DNA of 64,000 nt, from positions 22,144,995 through 22,208,994 of the forward strand of contig NC_090187.1 of NCBI RefSeq assembly GCF_024679245.1. Direction: 5' to 3'. Positions 22,130 through 33,979 of this stretch are shown piece by piece. A program made the translations under genes and the position numbers. The DNA is from Pseudorasbora parva (taxonomy: Eukaryota; Chordata; Actinopteri; Cypriniformes; Gobionidae). A model generated the notes under the pieces. The model saw nothing but the letters and a program-made list of their open reading frames with translations, ran no database searches and was not told where the DNA came from. Numbering within the stretch: position 1 is the first letter of the stretch; the number at the start of each line of letters is the position of its first letter.

Positions 22130-23222
22130 TAAAATATAGTTAATATATATTATTTTCCATAATGTAATGATACAAATTTAACTTTCATATATTTTAAATA
22201 CATTGCACACCAACTGAAATATTTCAGGTCTTTTATTATTTTAATACTGATAATTTTGGCATACAGCTCATGAAAACCCAAAATTCCTATTTAAAAAAAT
22301 TAGCATATTTCATCCGACCAATAAAGGAAAAGTGTTTTTAATACAAAAAAAGTGAACCTTCAAATAATTATGTTTAGTTATGCGCTCAATTCTTGGTCGG
22401 GCATTTTGGCATTTCCTTCTCCCCAGTCTTCCTCAGACTGTGGCACCTTGATTTCCGAATGACATGCAAAATTTGCTTTCATCCAAAAAAAGTACTTTGG
22501 ACCACTGAGCAACAGTCCAGTGCTGCTTCTCTGTAGCCCAAAAGTGGCTTGACCTGGGGAATGCGGCACCTGTAGCCCATTTCCTGCACACACCTGTGCA
22601 CGGTGGCTCTGGATGTTTCTACTCCAGACTCAGTCCACTGCTTCCGCAGGTCCCCCAAGGTCTGGAATCGGTCCTTCTCCACAATCTTCCTCAGGGCTCA
22701 GTCACCTCTTCTCGTTGTGCAGCGTTTTTTGCCACACTTTTTCCTTCCCACAGACTTTCCATTGAGGTGCCTTGATACAGCACTCTGGGAAAAGCCTATT
22801 CGTTCAAAATTTCTTTTCTGTGTCTTACCCTTTCGCTTGAGGGTGTCGATGATGGCCTTCTGGACAGGGTCGGGTCGGCAGTCTTACCCATGATTGTGGT
22901 TTTGAGTAATGAACCAGGCTGGGAGTTTTTAAAAGCCTCAGGAATCTTTTACAGGTATTTAGAGTTAATTAGTTGATTCAGATGATTAGGTTAATAGTTC
23001 GTTTAGAGAACCTTTTCATGATATGCTAATTTTTTGAGATAGGAATTTTGGGTTTTCATGAGCTGTATGCCAAAATCATCAGTATTAAAACAATAAAAGA
23101 CCTGAAATATTTAAGTTGGTGTGCAATGAATCTAAAATATATGAAAGTTTAATTTTTATCATTACATTATGGAAAATAATGAACTTTTTTCACATATGCT
23201 AATTTTTTGAGAAGGACCTGTA
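22130..23222 (-). mobile_element. Tc1-like transposon relic, internally deleted
   Basis: Inverted arms of about 150 bp (22153-22310 against 23018-23190) share TTTTGGCATACAGCTCATGA and CAAAAATTAGCATAT-type words. The right outer end (AATTTTTTGAGAAGGACCTG, ending about 23222) is preserved; the left outer end has been replaced by TA-rich sequence. A transposase fragment is on the minus strand. Confidence 0.75.
22400..22890 (-). pseudogene. Tc1-like transposase N-terminal fragment
   Basis: The minus-strand reading from 22682 gives EKDRFQTLGDLRKQWTESG and then TSRATVHRCVQEMGYRC, the second helix-turn-helix of a Tc1 transposase. Frames upstream (22890-22690) retain basic residues of the first DNA-binding motif. 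Downstream only scraps remain (an STFFG-type end, then EEDWGEGNAKMP). The catalytic core appears deleted, leaving a MITE-like derivative. Confidence 0.7.
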
Positions 23223-23377
23223 TATATATTTAAACTAATAGTATATGTAGTGTCACATGCACTGACAACCATATACATATTTATGATGCTATCTATATAT
23301 TGGATTTCTGCTGATTCTGTAAAATGAAATCTTAGCAAATTTATTAAAAAAATAAGAAATAAAACAAACACAAAATA

Positions 23378-24767
23378 AATCACATTCACAATATTCACAA
23401 AAAGTATTCACAGCTTTTGCCATAACACTCCAAATTTAGCTCATATGCATCCTTCCACTGATCATCCTTGAGATGTTTCTGCAACTTGGTTGGAGTCCAC
23501 CTGTGGTAAATTCTGTTGATTGGATATGATTTGGAAAGTGACACAACTGTCTATATAAGGTCCCAAAGGTAACAATGCATGTAAGAGAACACACCAAGAC
23601 ATTAAGTCCAAGGAATTGTCTGTAGACCTCCGAGACATGATTGAATCAAGGCAAAGATCTGGGGAAGGTGACAAGAACATTTCTGCAGAATTGAAGAAGT
23701 TTGGAACCACAAGTACTCTTCCTAGAGCTTACCACCCAGCCAAACTGAGCGATCAGGGGACAAGTGCCTCAGTCAGGGAGGTGACCAAGATCCTGATGGT
23801 CACTCTGACAGAGCTCCAGCATTTCTCTGTAGAGAGAGGAGAACCTTCGAGAAGAACAACCATCTCTGCGCAGAACTCCACCAATCAACCCTGTATGGTA
23901 GAGTTTGCCAAAAGATACATGAATGACTCTCAAACCATGATAAACAAAATTATCTGGTGTGATGAAACAAAGACTGAACTTTTTGGCCTGAATGGAAAGC
24001 ATCATGTCTGAAGGAAACCAGGCATCGCTCATCATCTGTCTAATAAAATCCCTACCATGAAGAAAGGTGGTGGCAGCATCATGCTCTGGGATGTTGTTCA
24101 GCTCCAGGAACTGGGAGACTAGTCAGGATCGAGGGAAAGAAAATGCAGCAATATACACAGACTTCCATCAGACTACACAGACCCTCTCAAGAGCACGTTG
24201 GACCTCACACTGGGGTGAAGATTCATCTTCCAATAAGACAATGACCCTAAGCACACAGCCAAGATATCAAAGGTGTGGCTACGGGACAACTCTATAAATG
24301 TCATTGAGTGGCCAAGTGAACATGATTGAACATCTCTGGAAAGATATGAAAATGGCTGTGCCATTTACAAGCTTGTTACGACAGGTTGGATGCTCCCCAT
24401 CCAACATACAGTAATAGAGCCTGAGAGGTCCTGCAAAGTTGAATGGGAAAAACTGCCCAAAAATAGATCTGCCAAGCTTGTAGCATCACACTTAATATTA
24501 CTTGAGGCTTTAATTGGAGCCAAAGATGCTTCAACAAATTACTTGTACATAAGTATCATAAATACTTATGTACAAGTGATTTTTTTTTTCGTTCTGTATT
24601 TTAAATAAATTTGCAAAGATTTCAAAAAAACTTATTTTACATTGTCATTATGGAGTATTGTTTGTAGAATAAAAAAAAAGATTTTTAATAAATTTTGAAT
24701 ATAAGTTTGCAACAGAACAAACTGTGGAAAAAGGGAAGTGCTGTGAACACTTTATGGATACACTGTA
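23378..24767 (+). mobile_element. Tc1-like transposon relic (complete length, dead)
   Basis: The terminal motifs are inverted: AAAAGTATTCACAGCTTTTG at about 23400 and AAGTGCTGTGAACACTTTAT at about 24736, with the right end closing at ...CACTG followed by TA at 24766-24767. The left outer end is less certain. Confidence 0.75.
23580..24530 (+). pseudogene. Degenerate Tc1-like transposase
   Basis: The frame 23616-24011 shows VDLRDMIESRQRSGEGDKNI (DNA-binding domain), REVTKILMVTLTELQHFSVE, FAKRYMNDSQTMINKIIWCD and ETKTELFGLNGKHHV; it keeps the first catalytic Asp (WCDETK) and then hits a stop. Later frames hold further pieces (near 24110-24300), a SPDLNPIE-equivalent region is unrecognisable, and the C-terminus (EWEKLPKNRSAKLVASH) is near 24440. 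At least one internal deletion in the second DNA-binding motif and several frameshifts are present. Confidence 0.8.
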
Positions 24768-26340
24768 CCTGTCAAAGTTTATGGCTTTAGAATGCTTTTG
24801 GAATGTAGACATTTGCAAATAGAGCAGCTTTTTCAAGAGCACAAACTCACCACAAAATAAAAATTGCCGCAAATATCATTAATACAAATGTATGTTTTTT
24901 TCATAAATGACTTGAATCTCAGAGCATGCAGACAAAATGCAATAAAGGCTGTCATGATATCCTTTGTTCAGATGCCTGGTGTTTTGCAATTGTTTGAGAA
25001 AGTACTTGTAAGGAATTAAATTAAATTGTTCTTCTGATGGCAGACATTGCTCAGACATTTCAGAATGACCAAACCAAAAAGTCTGTGCAATGAAATTGGT
25101 TCACTGTTTAGTTCAGTCATCCAATCACATCTGCTGGCAAAGTCATGAGAGTTTTATGTTGTGCATCAAATGATTTATATGGTGAATGTATTTTAAATGT
25201 AATTTATGCACACATCTCAGTTAAGCACATACATTTTTTAATGCACATTTTTTTATTTATGTGCATCAAAATAGGTGGATGATGGAAACATAGCTAATGA
25301 CTCTATACATTCTTGCAGGGTTAAAATCCTTCAGTGGCCAAATATTTCAATTGATCTTAACAGTTAGCCATCATTATGGTGGATTTTTAACGAGATAAGT
25401 TGATCAACACTCCTTATCAAACAGTGGGTGCAGATCTGTAAAGTTGAAAATGTTAATATGGCAAATTGACTTTTGATAAATGCTGAGAACATTTTCAAGG
25501 CCATTTTCTTCTCCAATGAGACACAAAGATTCAGTAAATACGCACTTACTCTGGATAGCTTCTTGCCGTGTTTCTTCTAATGAGATACTAATATGCTTCT
25601 TCACCTTACACATTAATTAAATAAGCTGCCAGGAATTAGATGCCTGGGGGCATGACTAGAAGACTAGAAGAAGAAGCAGAATCTAAATGATGCCCATTTC
25701 AGACTTAAGAGAGTGAAAGATCTGATAAAACGTGTAAAGAACAACAACAAACAGAACATCATCTTGTTTGGGTGCAGTTCTTTCTGGCGGACTTCACTGA
25801 AGCAACTCAGTGGCTTTGAACTTCTCTGAAAGTAAATTGAAGTGTTCTCACCTCTGCTGTCTTTTTGACGTGAACATGCATCTCCCATCTGGATGTCGTG
25901 GTGGATATATGAAGACCTGCGACACAAACGACCACTAGAGGAATGACAGAAGTGAGACTTGCAGCACACACAAGGATCTCCTGCTGCTTTACAGCTGCTT
26001 CTCATCAAAGACCCTTCACTTGAAGGCATGTGAATAACATTCATTAAAGCAGCTCTACAGGCTGAATCAGAGAAGGTGATAAACCATTGCTGCAGACAGA
26101 GGTGATGTGAATGATGTTTTTACCAATCAAAATGTTGCACAATGCATCATTGAATGAGGGGATTTGAACAACTGAATTCCTTTATCCAATTGTGGAGGTG
26201 CCATTCAGTCCATCAAAAATATACCATATTATTCCAGAGAAAATTTGCCACTGTCGCCTTTGGCTTGGCTTGCTCAGTTGGGGACACTAAAAATATGATT
26301 AAAGTTATTCAACTTATTATACAAATAAAATGTATGAATT
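24768..26340. other. No gene recognised
   Basis: A minus-strand open frame at 25664-26044 (126 codons) has no recognisable domain and low-complexity ends, so I do not call it. Confidence 0.35.
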
Positions 26341-26394
26341 AGGTCTTATTTAATTCTATAAACTTAAATACTGATCTGCCAACATTGTTGCTAT

Positions 26395-26560
26395 ATGATA
26401 AATTAAACTAAGCTAATAACATTACTGTTTTCTCCAGTACGACTGTACAGCCAAATCTAATTTTGTCGCAATATTATTCTGTTTGACACTGTGAAGCTGC
26501 TTTGACACAATCGTGATTGTAAAAGCGCTATATAAATAAAGTTGATTGATTGATTGATTG
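26395..26560 (+). mobile_element. L2-like LINE 3' UTR end
   Basis: The segment contains GACTGTACAGCCAAATCTAA, GACACTGTGAAGCTGCTTTG and the terminus AAAGCGCTATATAAATAAAG followed by GATT units. It is the same 3' terminus as at 4483-4545, in normal orientation and without its coding region, and is a typical 5'-truncated insertion. Confidence 0.65.
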
Positions 26561-26670
26561 AAAATGAAAACATTATTTTAAGAATCATTATTTAATGTCC
26601 TGAACCCATTTTAAGGGGAATGCTGAGGTATATTAAGATATTTTAGTTAGTTTCGTAATTTTATATACTT

Positions 26671-27481
26671 CAGTGCTCAAAAAATGTATGGAACTTTTAA
26701 CCATCACAGTATAACACCAAGTCAATTAAACTTTAGGGATACCGATCTGTCCTGTTAGGAAGTAAACGTGATTTTGAATCAGTTTCATTTGCTTTGTTGA
26801 AAATGAAAGCACCCACAGAATGACCTCCAGAAGGCTACTGGTGTGCATGTTTCTGACCAAACTTTCAGAAACAGACTTCATTCGGGTGGCATGAGGGCCT
26901 CTAGTGGGACCTGTGCTCACAGCTAAGCACCGTGCAGCTTGACACCAGAACTGGCAAGTCCGCCATTGGTCCCCTCTCTCTTTATGGATGAGCGCAAGTT
27001 CACACTGAGCAAATGAAAAAGAGTCTGTAGGTGCTGCGGTGAACATTATGCTTCAAGCAACATCAACAAGAATGACCGGTTTGGTGGTGTGTCAGTAATG
27101 GTGTGGGTAGGAATATCTTTGGATAGTCGCACAGACCTCCACATGCTAGCCAGTGGTAAGTGCTTACTGCTGGTTTGTACCGGGTTAAAAATCCTCAGAC
27201 TGTTAGATCTGTTGATGGTACAATAGGTCCTGGGTTCCTCTTGGTGCATGATAATGCATGACCTCATGTGGCTAGAGTGTGTAGGGAGTTTTTAGATGAA
27301 GAAAGCATTGATGCCATTGAATGGCCCTCATGTTCCCCTGAATCCAATTGAGAACCTTTGGGACATTATGTATCAGAGTATCCAAAGCCACCATGTAGCA
27401 CCACAGACTATCCAAGAGCTCAATGATGCCCTGATCCAGGTCTGGGAGGAGCTCCCCAGGACATCAGCTGTGATCAGTTGG

Positions 27482-27485
<4 letters not shown>
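26671..27485 (+). mobile_element. Tc1-like transposon relic lacking its right end
   Basis: It begins with CAGTGCTCAAAAAATGTATG, a Tc1-type terminus, and contains decayed transposase. The right inverted repeat is absent: the similarity stops inside the C-terminal coding region, exactly at a 28-bp A run. Confidence 0.75.
26800..27485 (+). pseudogene. Degenerate Tc1-like transposase, 3' truncated
   Basis: Pieces in different frames include the VSVMVWVGISLD-type segment near 27090, a FLLVHDNA-type second-Asp segment near 27235, and FDEESIDAIEWPSCSP to NPIENLWDIMYQSIQ near 27290-27390, then VAPQTIQELNDALIQVWEEL near 27395-27460. The catalytic Glu (PIENLW) is retained. Multiple stops make it inactive. 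The last about 25 residues of the family are missing. Confidence 0.75.

Positions 27486-27513
<28 letters not shown>
27486..27513. repeat. Poly(A) tract
   Basis: An A run of about 28 bp directly follows the truncated transposase coding sequence. Confidence 0.9.
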
Positions 27514-27516
<3 letters not shown>

Positions 27517-28249
27517 CTTGCTGTTTTCTCAATAAGTGTTGTGATTATTTTGTTATTGAGAAAAAGAAAGCAATGTTCATATATTCATCTAAATGCTATA
27601 TTGCTGGCCACATATTTCAGACTTTGTTTTACTTCTAAGCGAAGAACAAAAAATAACTTTTCCATGAGTTCTTTAGGCCCTTTAGACTTTTACTTAAATT
27701 ATATTTTCCATAGTATTCCTTCCATTTTAGACCCCTTAATCAGGTCGCACCTTTCTATATTGTCAGCACACAATTTTACACAGAAGAGTTATTAGTTTAA
27801 CTTTTCTCAGTTTAAATGTGAGGTGCTGAAAGGGAAAGTTTTGGAGGAACCTTTTTGCATATGCATTTGTATTAATTGGTGGATGCGAAGTTATCAGGAA
27901 CATTGATGGACCGTGATGAGGTAGAGAAATTGTGACCTTTTGGGTGAGAATGACTAGAGTTTCACAGGTTTGTTATTCAGACCTTTTATACAGGCTTGAG
28001 AGAAGTGTGAATATGCTGGATAAAGTTGCACAGTGATAATTGGGGGGGAATTGGCTGTCTCCAAAACACATTTTACTCACAAGCAAAAAAAAAAAAAAAA
28101 AAAAAAGGAGAGCGATAAAAAATAAGCAAGACATAGTTTTTTTTATTTATTTTTTTGGTAAGATTTTTTTATTTATTTATTATGATTCATCCATTCATGC
28201 ACTAATAAAAACAACTTGTAGGATTTACTTGATAAAATCGTTGTAACAA
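27514..28249. other. No gene recognised
   Basis: AT-rich, with an A run at about 28086-28106. Confidence 0.35.
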
Positions 28250-29159
28250 TTTGCACTCAATTTTTCTTAGTAAATTTTACTGCTGTAATATCAAGTACAC
28301 ATTACTTGCCAGTATCAAGTAAAATGTACTTAACTATAAATTTAACATTTGCTAAGACATTTAGTAAATGCTACTTAATTATGTAACTTAGCAGGTTGTA
28401 TTTATTAAAAATAATCAAGTAAATTAAAATTTAAACAGTGACATGCTTCATGCCACAATGCATTCTGGAAGTTTGCATGATGCACCTAGAATGCATTGTG
28501 GCATTAAGCATGTCACCATTGTTTAGATTCAAGGCTGATTCTTGATGCCTGTGTGTGAGTAAAGCTCACAGGAGTTCAAAGTGCTTAGTGTACAATCTGC
28601 TATAAAACGTATTCAACTTTTCTGCTTAAATCCATGCTGGATATTTTCTAGAATAAAACAAGGTTAATAGTATATTGCTCATGCTCAGTCACAAGATTGG
28701 TGAATTAAGCCACTACACAATGATCACATTCCGATCATTAAGCAGTCAAAAGCATCTGATCATGTTTCCTCTTGCTTTTATTGCCATAGCAAACCCAGAT
28801 ACAGCAGCCAAAGAAACACTAACATTAAAAAGTTGTCACACTGCCCAACTAAAGAAAACACTCATCACCATAATGGTGACATAAAAAACTATATTAGTTC
28901 TTAATAAGAGCTGATGTATATGCATAACATAAATTAAGTCAGTCTGTTAGTAATGTGTAAAGTTGGTAATGTTGTAATGTAAATGTAGTGATTCAGCTTT
29001 TTATCATCAGGTAACAGCTTATTAACAGCAGGTATCCATAATTAATGCCCAACCATAACTTAATTATCTCATTAATTCCAACAATGATTCTGTTACCTTT
29101 TAACACTCTGATTGTGGACTCATAGTGGACTCATATGAACACCAGCAGAGTTCATTTAA

Positions 29160-30511
29160 AGCCGGGCATACACTGTGCGATTTTTGTCCGATTTCGAGCT
29201 GAATTCTGACTCGTGCGACTCTTTTTTTTAGGTCGAGCCAATTTTCAGGTTTATCGTGCGTCGTTTGTCGCGAGGTGTTCGTGCAGTGTACAGAGGGAAA
29301 CGAGAGGCGACAAACCTCTCACGATCGGTAATCGGATGGTCGGATGAATTTCTGGCATGTCAGAAATTCTGCGCCCTCGTGAGGTTATCGCACAGTTGAA
29401 GCAAAGCCACGAACTGATTGCCCTATTTCCCCTCACTGCGCCTGCGCGAAAGCAGAAGTTCAACCATTTAATTTTTAAAAGCATTAAGGAAGAAAACGAA
29501 AAGAGGGAGATCTTTAATTATGTAGGCAGCTATCAAATAGCAGAAATTAAACTGTTGTGACTCCAGTTTGTGTTGTATATATCCAGTGCATCTTATTAAT
29601 TTAGCTAGTTGATCATTCATTTACTTGTTTTACTTTCACTTTTTATTTTTATTTTTTTAATATTAATTAATATTTAACCTTGTCCATCTTGACACAATGT
29701 CATGTTGCAATGTGTTCTTTTTCTTCATGAACGCGAGTCAGTGGATATCACGAAATGCGCAGTTTAAACGCAGTCTCAAACCCAGTCAATTATTCACTAC
29801 AGAAAGTGAAAGCAAAATCTGACAAGCTTTCGGCGCATATTCTCAGACAACGAGAGATAAATGTAATTCAACATACCGGTAACGTAGCCTATTGCCTTAT
29901 TTTCTTTCTTATTTATTTTCTTAATATTTCTATTTTGGTCCATATTGTAAGAAAAAAAAAAAAAAAAGAGAAGTAGGCCCATTATGTGTTGAACAATTGT
30001 TTTTAGATAATTCTGCTTTTACTTTTCATTGAGACGGATATTATTATTACAGTGTTCTGACATTATAATCATATAATTAGACCTATAATTCCTTGTTTAA
30101 TCGGGCTAAATGTTTTTAAATAGTGAGGAGTAATCTATCTATCATTTTATTATGCAGTGTGTCGATTATGCATTATTGTTGGGGGGAGGGGGCAAATTTA
30201 TGTAATATCAATTTAATAATAAAACTAGGCCTACTCTAATAATAATAATAATTTTATACATAAATTCTAAATACTCTTGATATCAATAGCTGATGCATTT
30301 ACCTCTCTATAATACACCATGTTCTATCGTCGCCACGGGGGTTTTATTGCGCATTTTTCACCGTACAGTGTGAGCAGTCAAGACACGCTCGACGGTCGGA
30401 CCGCACAGTGAGAGCACATCAATCGTGAGCTTTGGCTTTACATCGCATGCGATCTACTCGTACAGTGTGAGAAGGTAACCTTGCTGAAAATCGCACAGTG
30501 TATGCCCAGCT
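29160..30511. mobile_element. Harbinger-like element with TAA duplication
   Basis: The inverted ends AGCCGGGCATACACTGTGCG (29160) and CACAGTGTATGCCCAGCT (ending 30511) enclose 1352 bp, flanked by TAA at 29157-29159 and 30512-30514. A 3-bp TWA duplication is characteristic of PIF/Harbinger. Motifs resembling CACAGTGTGAG recur near the right end. No transposase frame is recognised, so it is non-autonomous. Confidence 0.7.
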
Positions 30512-31148
30512 TAACACTGATGATTTTGCTGTGTGTATATATATCCCAATCCAATGGTTTTATGACCTGTCAAAAACACATGCATTTAGTTTGCATTTAG
30601 GTGGAGGGGCTTGTCGCCCATTGATTGTATTCTGCAGTTAACTGTTCCTGCTTCAGCTCCTAGACTGATGCACAGGGCTGAAGCTACTGGTGCTAACCTC
30701 ACTTTAGCCGTGAAAGGCTGTGGTCTGTTAGCTCACTAAAATAAAATGGCTGACATCATACATGCACTTGTTGCTAAAGTTAAACATAAATGTTTATTTA
30801 AGCTCACCTGTAATCCAAACTTTCCTTCTTTGGTGCAGACTAGCTTTGATAAATTAATTGCTACAAAATTTTCAGTGGATATAAAAACTTTTAAATAAGG
30901 GTAACATTAGCTAGAGGACCCACACACAGGCAGCCAGCACTTAATCACGTCCAGCTTAAATTACTGTGAAGTTAACCAGACTGGGTGTGGATAGAAGTGG
31001 ATAATGCTGGCAATTTAGCTACCGTTATTGTCATTAAAACTCACATTCAGTTAAAAGTCAAAACTTATTGAGAATAAGTCAGCCACATAAAAGCAACAAC
31101 CCAAACCAACCGTCTCTGCCACCACTGAACAAGTGGGTTCTTTTTGTA

Positions 31149-31171
31149 AAAAAAAAAAAAAAAAAAAAAAA
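31149..31171. repeat. Poly(A) tract
   Basis: An A run of about 22 bp inside copy A, absent from copy B. Confidence 0.85.
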
Positions 31172-31841
31172 CCTTGTGCGCATATTCAAACAAACTTTGC
31201 TTTAGGATTAAAATATACTTAATATTTTAGGATGGAAATTCGTGATCGTGTGTTTAGATGGAAATTCGCGATCGTGTGTTCCAGATTGTGTGTTTAGGAT
31301 GAATGTGCTGTGACTATAAAACATTAAATAGGATTTTTAAATATAAGATAACATTTACTCTTTCTTCTCAGTTAATTTATTAAATGAATAAATTTTGTAA
31401 ATTTTACATAAGATATATAGTTCCAACTTAATCACGAGTTCATTTACCCATATACTCTTTAGCTGATAAGGTTTAAACATGTGGCTTGCTCTCCACTGTG
31501 GAGGGGCTCGAGGGAGCTGCTTCACCTCAAGCTTGGATTTACCCCCCCAGGGACTACTAGTGCTAGGAACAAGAGGAATTTAAACATGAATGTAATAGGT
31601 GGAGTTGGGGAGGTGGACGGAGCAAACCGACTAATGCCTGAAAAAGGTAGGAGGCTGCTTATATGCTTAGCGGTTGATTGAAAGATTAGATGGGTTCACG
31701 CCTCTCAAACTTGCGTTTGTGTACGTTGCTAATTGAAAGATTAGATGGGTTCACTCCTCCCGAAATTATGTTGTGAACTTCACATAAATTACATGAATTA
31801 ATGTAATATAGTTTACCATACCACAAAGTCATTATTTTCAG

Positions 31842-33452
31842 TGTGCACCAAAAAGTGATGGTAAAGAAATTTATAATGTTACAAAAAAGATCTCTATTTT
31901 AAATAAAAGCTGTTCTTTTGAACTGTATATATATCAGTATTTGCTTGTTTGTTACTAGCGTGTTCTGGGGGGTTGCTAGATGACTGCTTACAACTCAAGT
32001 CAGAAAAGTCCCTCCTTAAATTTACATTGTTATTTTGTTGCTCGTTTCATTGCCAACTATGCAAAATGACATAACAGAACACGCTTCCTCAACAAACCAC
32101 ACCATTTAAGTTTTATTTGTGATTGTTTAATGAACAAAGTTTGTATAAATTATGTATACTGTTGATGAACAGCAAAGCTTGCTGAAAATATACAGTAGCC
32201 TGTTTTTGATGAGAACTTAAAAGCAGCATCAGTCATAACAGGTCTAAAGGATCTTGACTAGCCTGTGCAATCTCTATTAAAAAAAAAAAAAAAATGAACA
32301 CAAGTCTCCATTGTACATCAGAAAGTCTTTAAGGGTCATTCCTATCCACAAAAATAGTGCAATTCGCGTGAAGTTGGACGCGTAAACATTTTGAATCCAT
32401 TCGCTTCATTTACTACACAACAGACGCGAATTTGCGTCATGGGAGGGGCTTCTGCCATGCAGCGGCAGTCGTCAGAAGGACGAGCCGAGTTAAGGCTGCT
32501 CTCGCCGGGGTTAATTAGCGCTGAGCGCCTGGGTCTCACACCTCCGAAACCTTGCTTCCATAAACCATGCAACATAAACAGACCTGTTTGACATGCTGCC
32601 TAGCACCCTACACACTCCATTCAATGCCTAACAAGCTTCCAATAAACTCAAGAATTGTGATGTAGAAGTAATATTTGTATTTTAATATTTGTAATTGTTG
32701 AAATGTTGTTCATGTCAGACATTGTCAGTAGACTTTTTTTTAATCAACATGAAAATAGATGCATGAACTTCAATGAATTTAAGTGCATTGCAATAAAAAT
32801 TAACATTTCATTGCTGTAAATGCAATTATTGAGTTTATATATTAGTTTAACCTATTTAAAATACTGCAGTAAAACTGTATAATTTTTTTGCAAGGGGTAC
32901 TTTTATTGTTTTCAATAATTTACAGATTGAATGTGTAGCAAGACCGCTCTAACAACCTAACGTTACCTTCCAAATAGAGACGGCACTCCCGCGGGACCCA
33001 GCAAAACCGAGTGCGGCGCGGGATAATATTTGATGGGTGAATGCGGATGCAGGTGAACAAAATAAATAACTATAAACAAATAAACCTTTATTTATAATTT
33101 AATAAAATTGATTTACAGGCGCATGGACGGAAGGTAACTCTCGCGTGGTTCATAGGAACAGCCAAGCCTACACACAGTGGCAAAATGTCTGCGTCGCATA
33201 ACTCAGGTGAACCGCTTAGTGCTACAGATATTAGTAAGTTCTTGTAAGATAGTCAGATCCATGAGACCATCTGGGACATGTGATCATTTTGCCTGAAGCG
33301 TTGTTATAAAAGTCTACTCCTGAATCCTGATAATACTACCAAGCGTTTAGCTGATAACAGTACAGACTAACGTAAACCGGAAGTTTGTTACCGGCTTGTT
33401 CTACGTTGCCATAGCGATCATGCAAAAGGTCAGAGTTCGGGAAAGTTGTGGA
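31842..33452. other. No gene recognised
   Basis: A fragment at about 31895-31920 (AAATAAAAGCTGTTCTTTTG) belongs to the family at 61450. GC-rich patches at 32370-32580 and 32975-33060 look like decayed transposon pieces without identifiable ends. Confidence 0.35.
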
Positions 33453-33979
33453 TAGCCTAGAAATCTAGACGCACCCTAGCTGCAGCAAATCTAATCTGCC
33501 CACGAGTATCGTCTAGCAACTCTCAATACCCTTCTGAGCTGTAAAAACCAAACTCTTGCCGGGCCAATCACATCGTTTATAGAGTCGGTGGGCGGGGCCA
33601 TAATGACGACGGCCGAGTTGCGTTTGCGTGCTTCTAGTAAACACAGAAACTGGCGAACGGCGGTCTTTCGAATCAGCTTTGACCGCGACTCTGGAAGACT
33701 TGGAGTTAAGCTTTTCTCTGAGAAAAGAACAAGGAACGGCACTGAAGTCATTCTTAAAAAGGGAAGATTTGTTTGGAGTTTTGCCGACCGGATATGCCAA
33801 ATGTTTAATCTATCAACAAGCTCTGTTTCACCTTCGTTGCTCTGGTTGGTTGTAGCGCTATCCTATCGCGTGCAGAGGGAGTTTGAAAGACAACCGTTTA
33901 TCCCGCCCCTCGGATTGAGCCCTGTCTATGGTGAGTTTCCAGACCAAACATCTTGATGTGGGTCTGGCTTGTCAGGCTA
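33453..33979 (+). mobile_element. Short transposon-like repeat carrying a RecQ-like segment, copy 1
   Basis: The repeat starts TAGCCTAGAAATCTAGAC and ends GTCTGGCTTGTCAGGCTA, which are imperfectly inverted. A second copy at 57634-58110 has the same ends and inserts in an unrelated context (a minisatellite), so this is a mobile unit. The flanks do not show a clear target duplication. Confidence 0.7.
33628..33855 (+). pseudogene. RecQ-helicase-like N-terminal segment (Walker A region)
   Basis: The frame reads SFSLRKEQGTALKSFLKRED then LFGVLPTGYAKCLIYQQAL. This matches the start of superfamily-2 RecQ helicases: an aromatic/Q-motif region with a conserved Arg-Glu-Gln, then motif I in a PTGxGKS context followed by a YQ pair. 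Here motif I is PTGYAKC, so the Gly and Ser of GKS are lost and ATP binding would fail. The segment ends without motifs Ia-VI. It may be a captured host exon or a vestige of a helicase-encoding transposon. The copy at 57634 keeps the same frame with different substitutions. Confidence 0.55.

Larger units (their letters stand above)
28250..31841 (-). mobile_element. CACTG-ended DNA transposon, copy A (interrupted)
   Basis: Copy A aligns in inverted orientation to 36451-37555. Shared landmarks include CATGCCACAATGCATTCTGG (28453), CATAATGGTGACAT (28869), AAAACTTATTGAGAATAAGT (about 31063), GTGACTATAAAACATTAAAT (31311) and ACCATACCACAAAGTCATT (31814). The right end is TTTTCAGTGTGCAC. Relative to copy B it has about 2.1 kb extra at about 28905-31010 (holding the Harbinger-like element) and about 330 bp extra at about 31448-31785. 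No coding region is recognised. Confidence 0.65.

Noticed and set aside
25664..26044. 126-codon minus-strand frame
   Set aside because: Low-complexity ends and no family resemblance; chance open frame is likely.
33453..33979. Helitron call for the RecQ-like element
   Set aside because: Ends are TAG...CTA inverted-type rather than TC...CTRR with a hairpin, and no Rep motif is visible; a RecQ-like helicase is also not the Pif1-type helicase of Helitrons.
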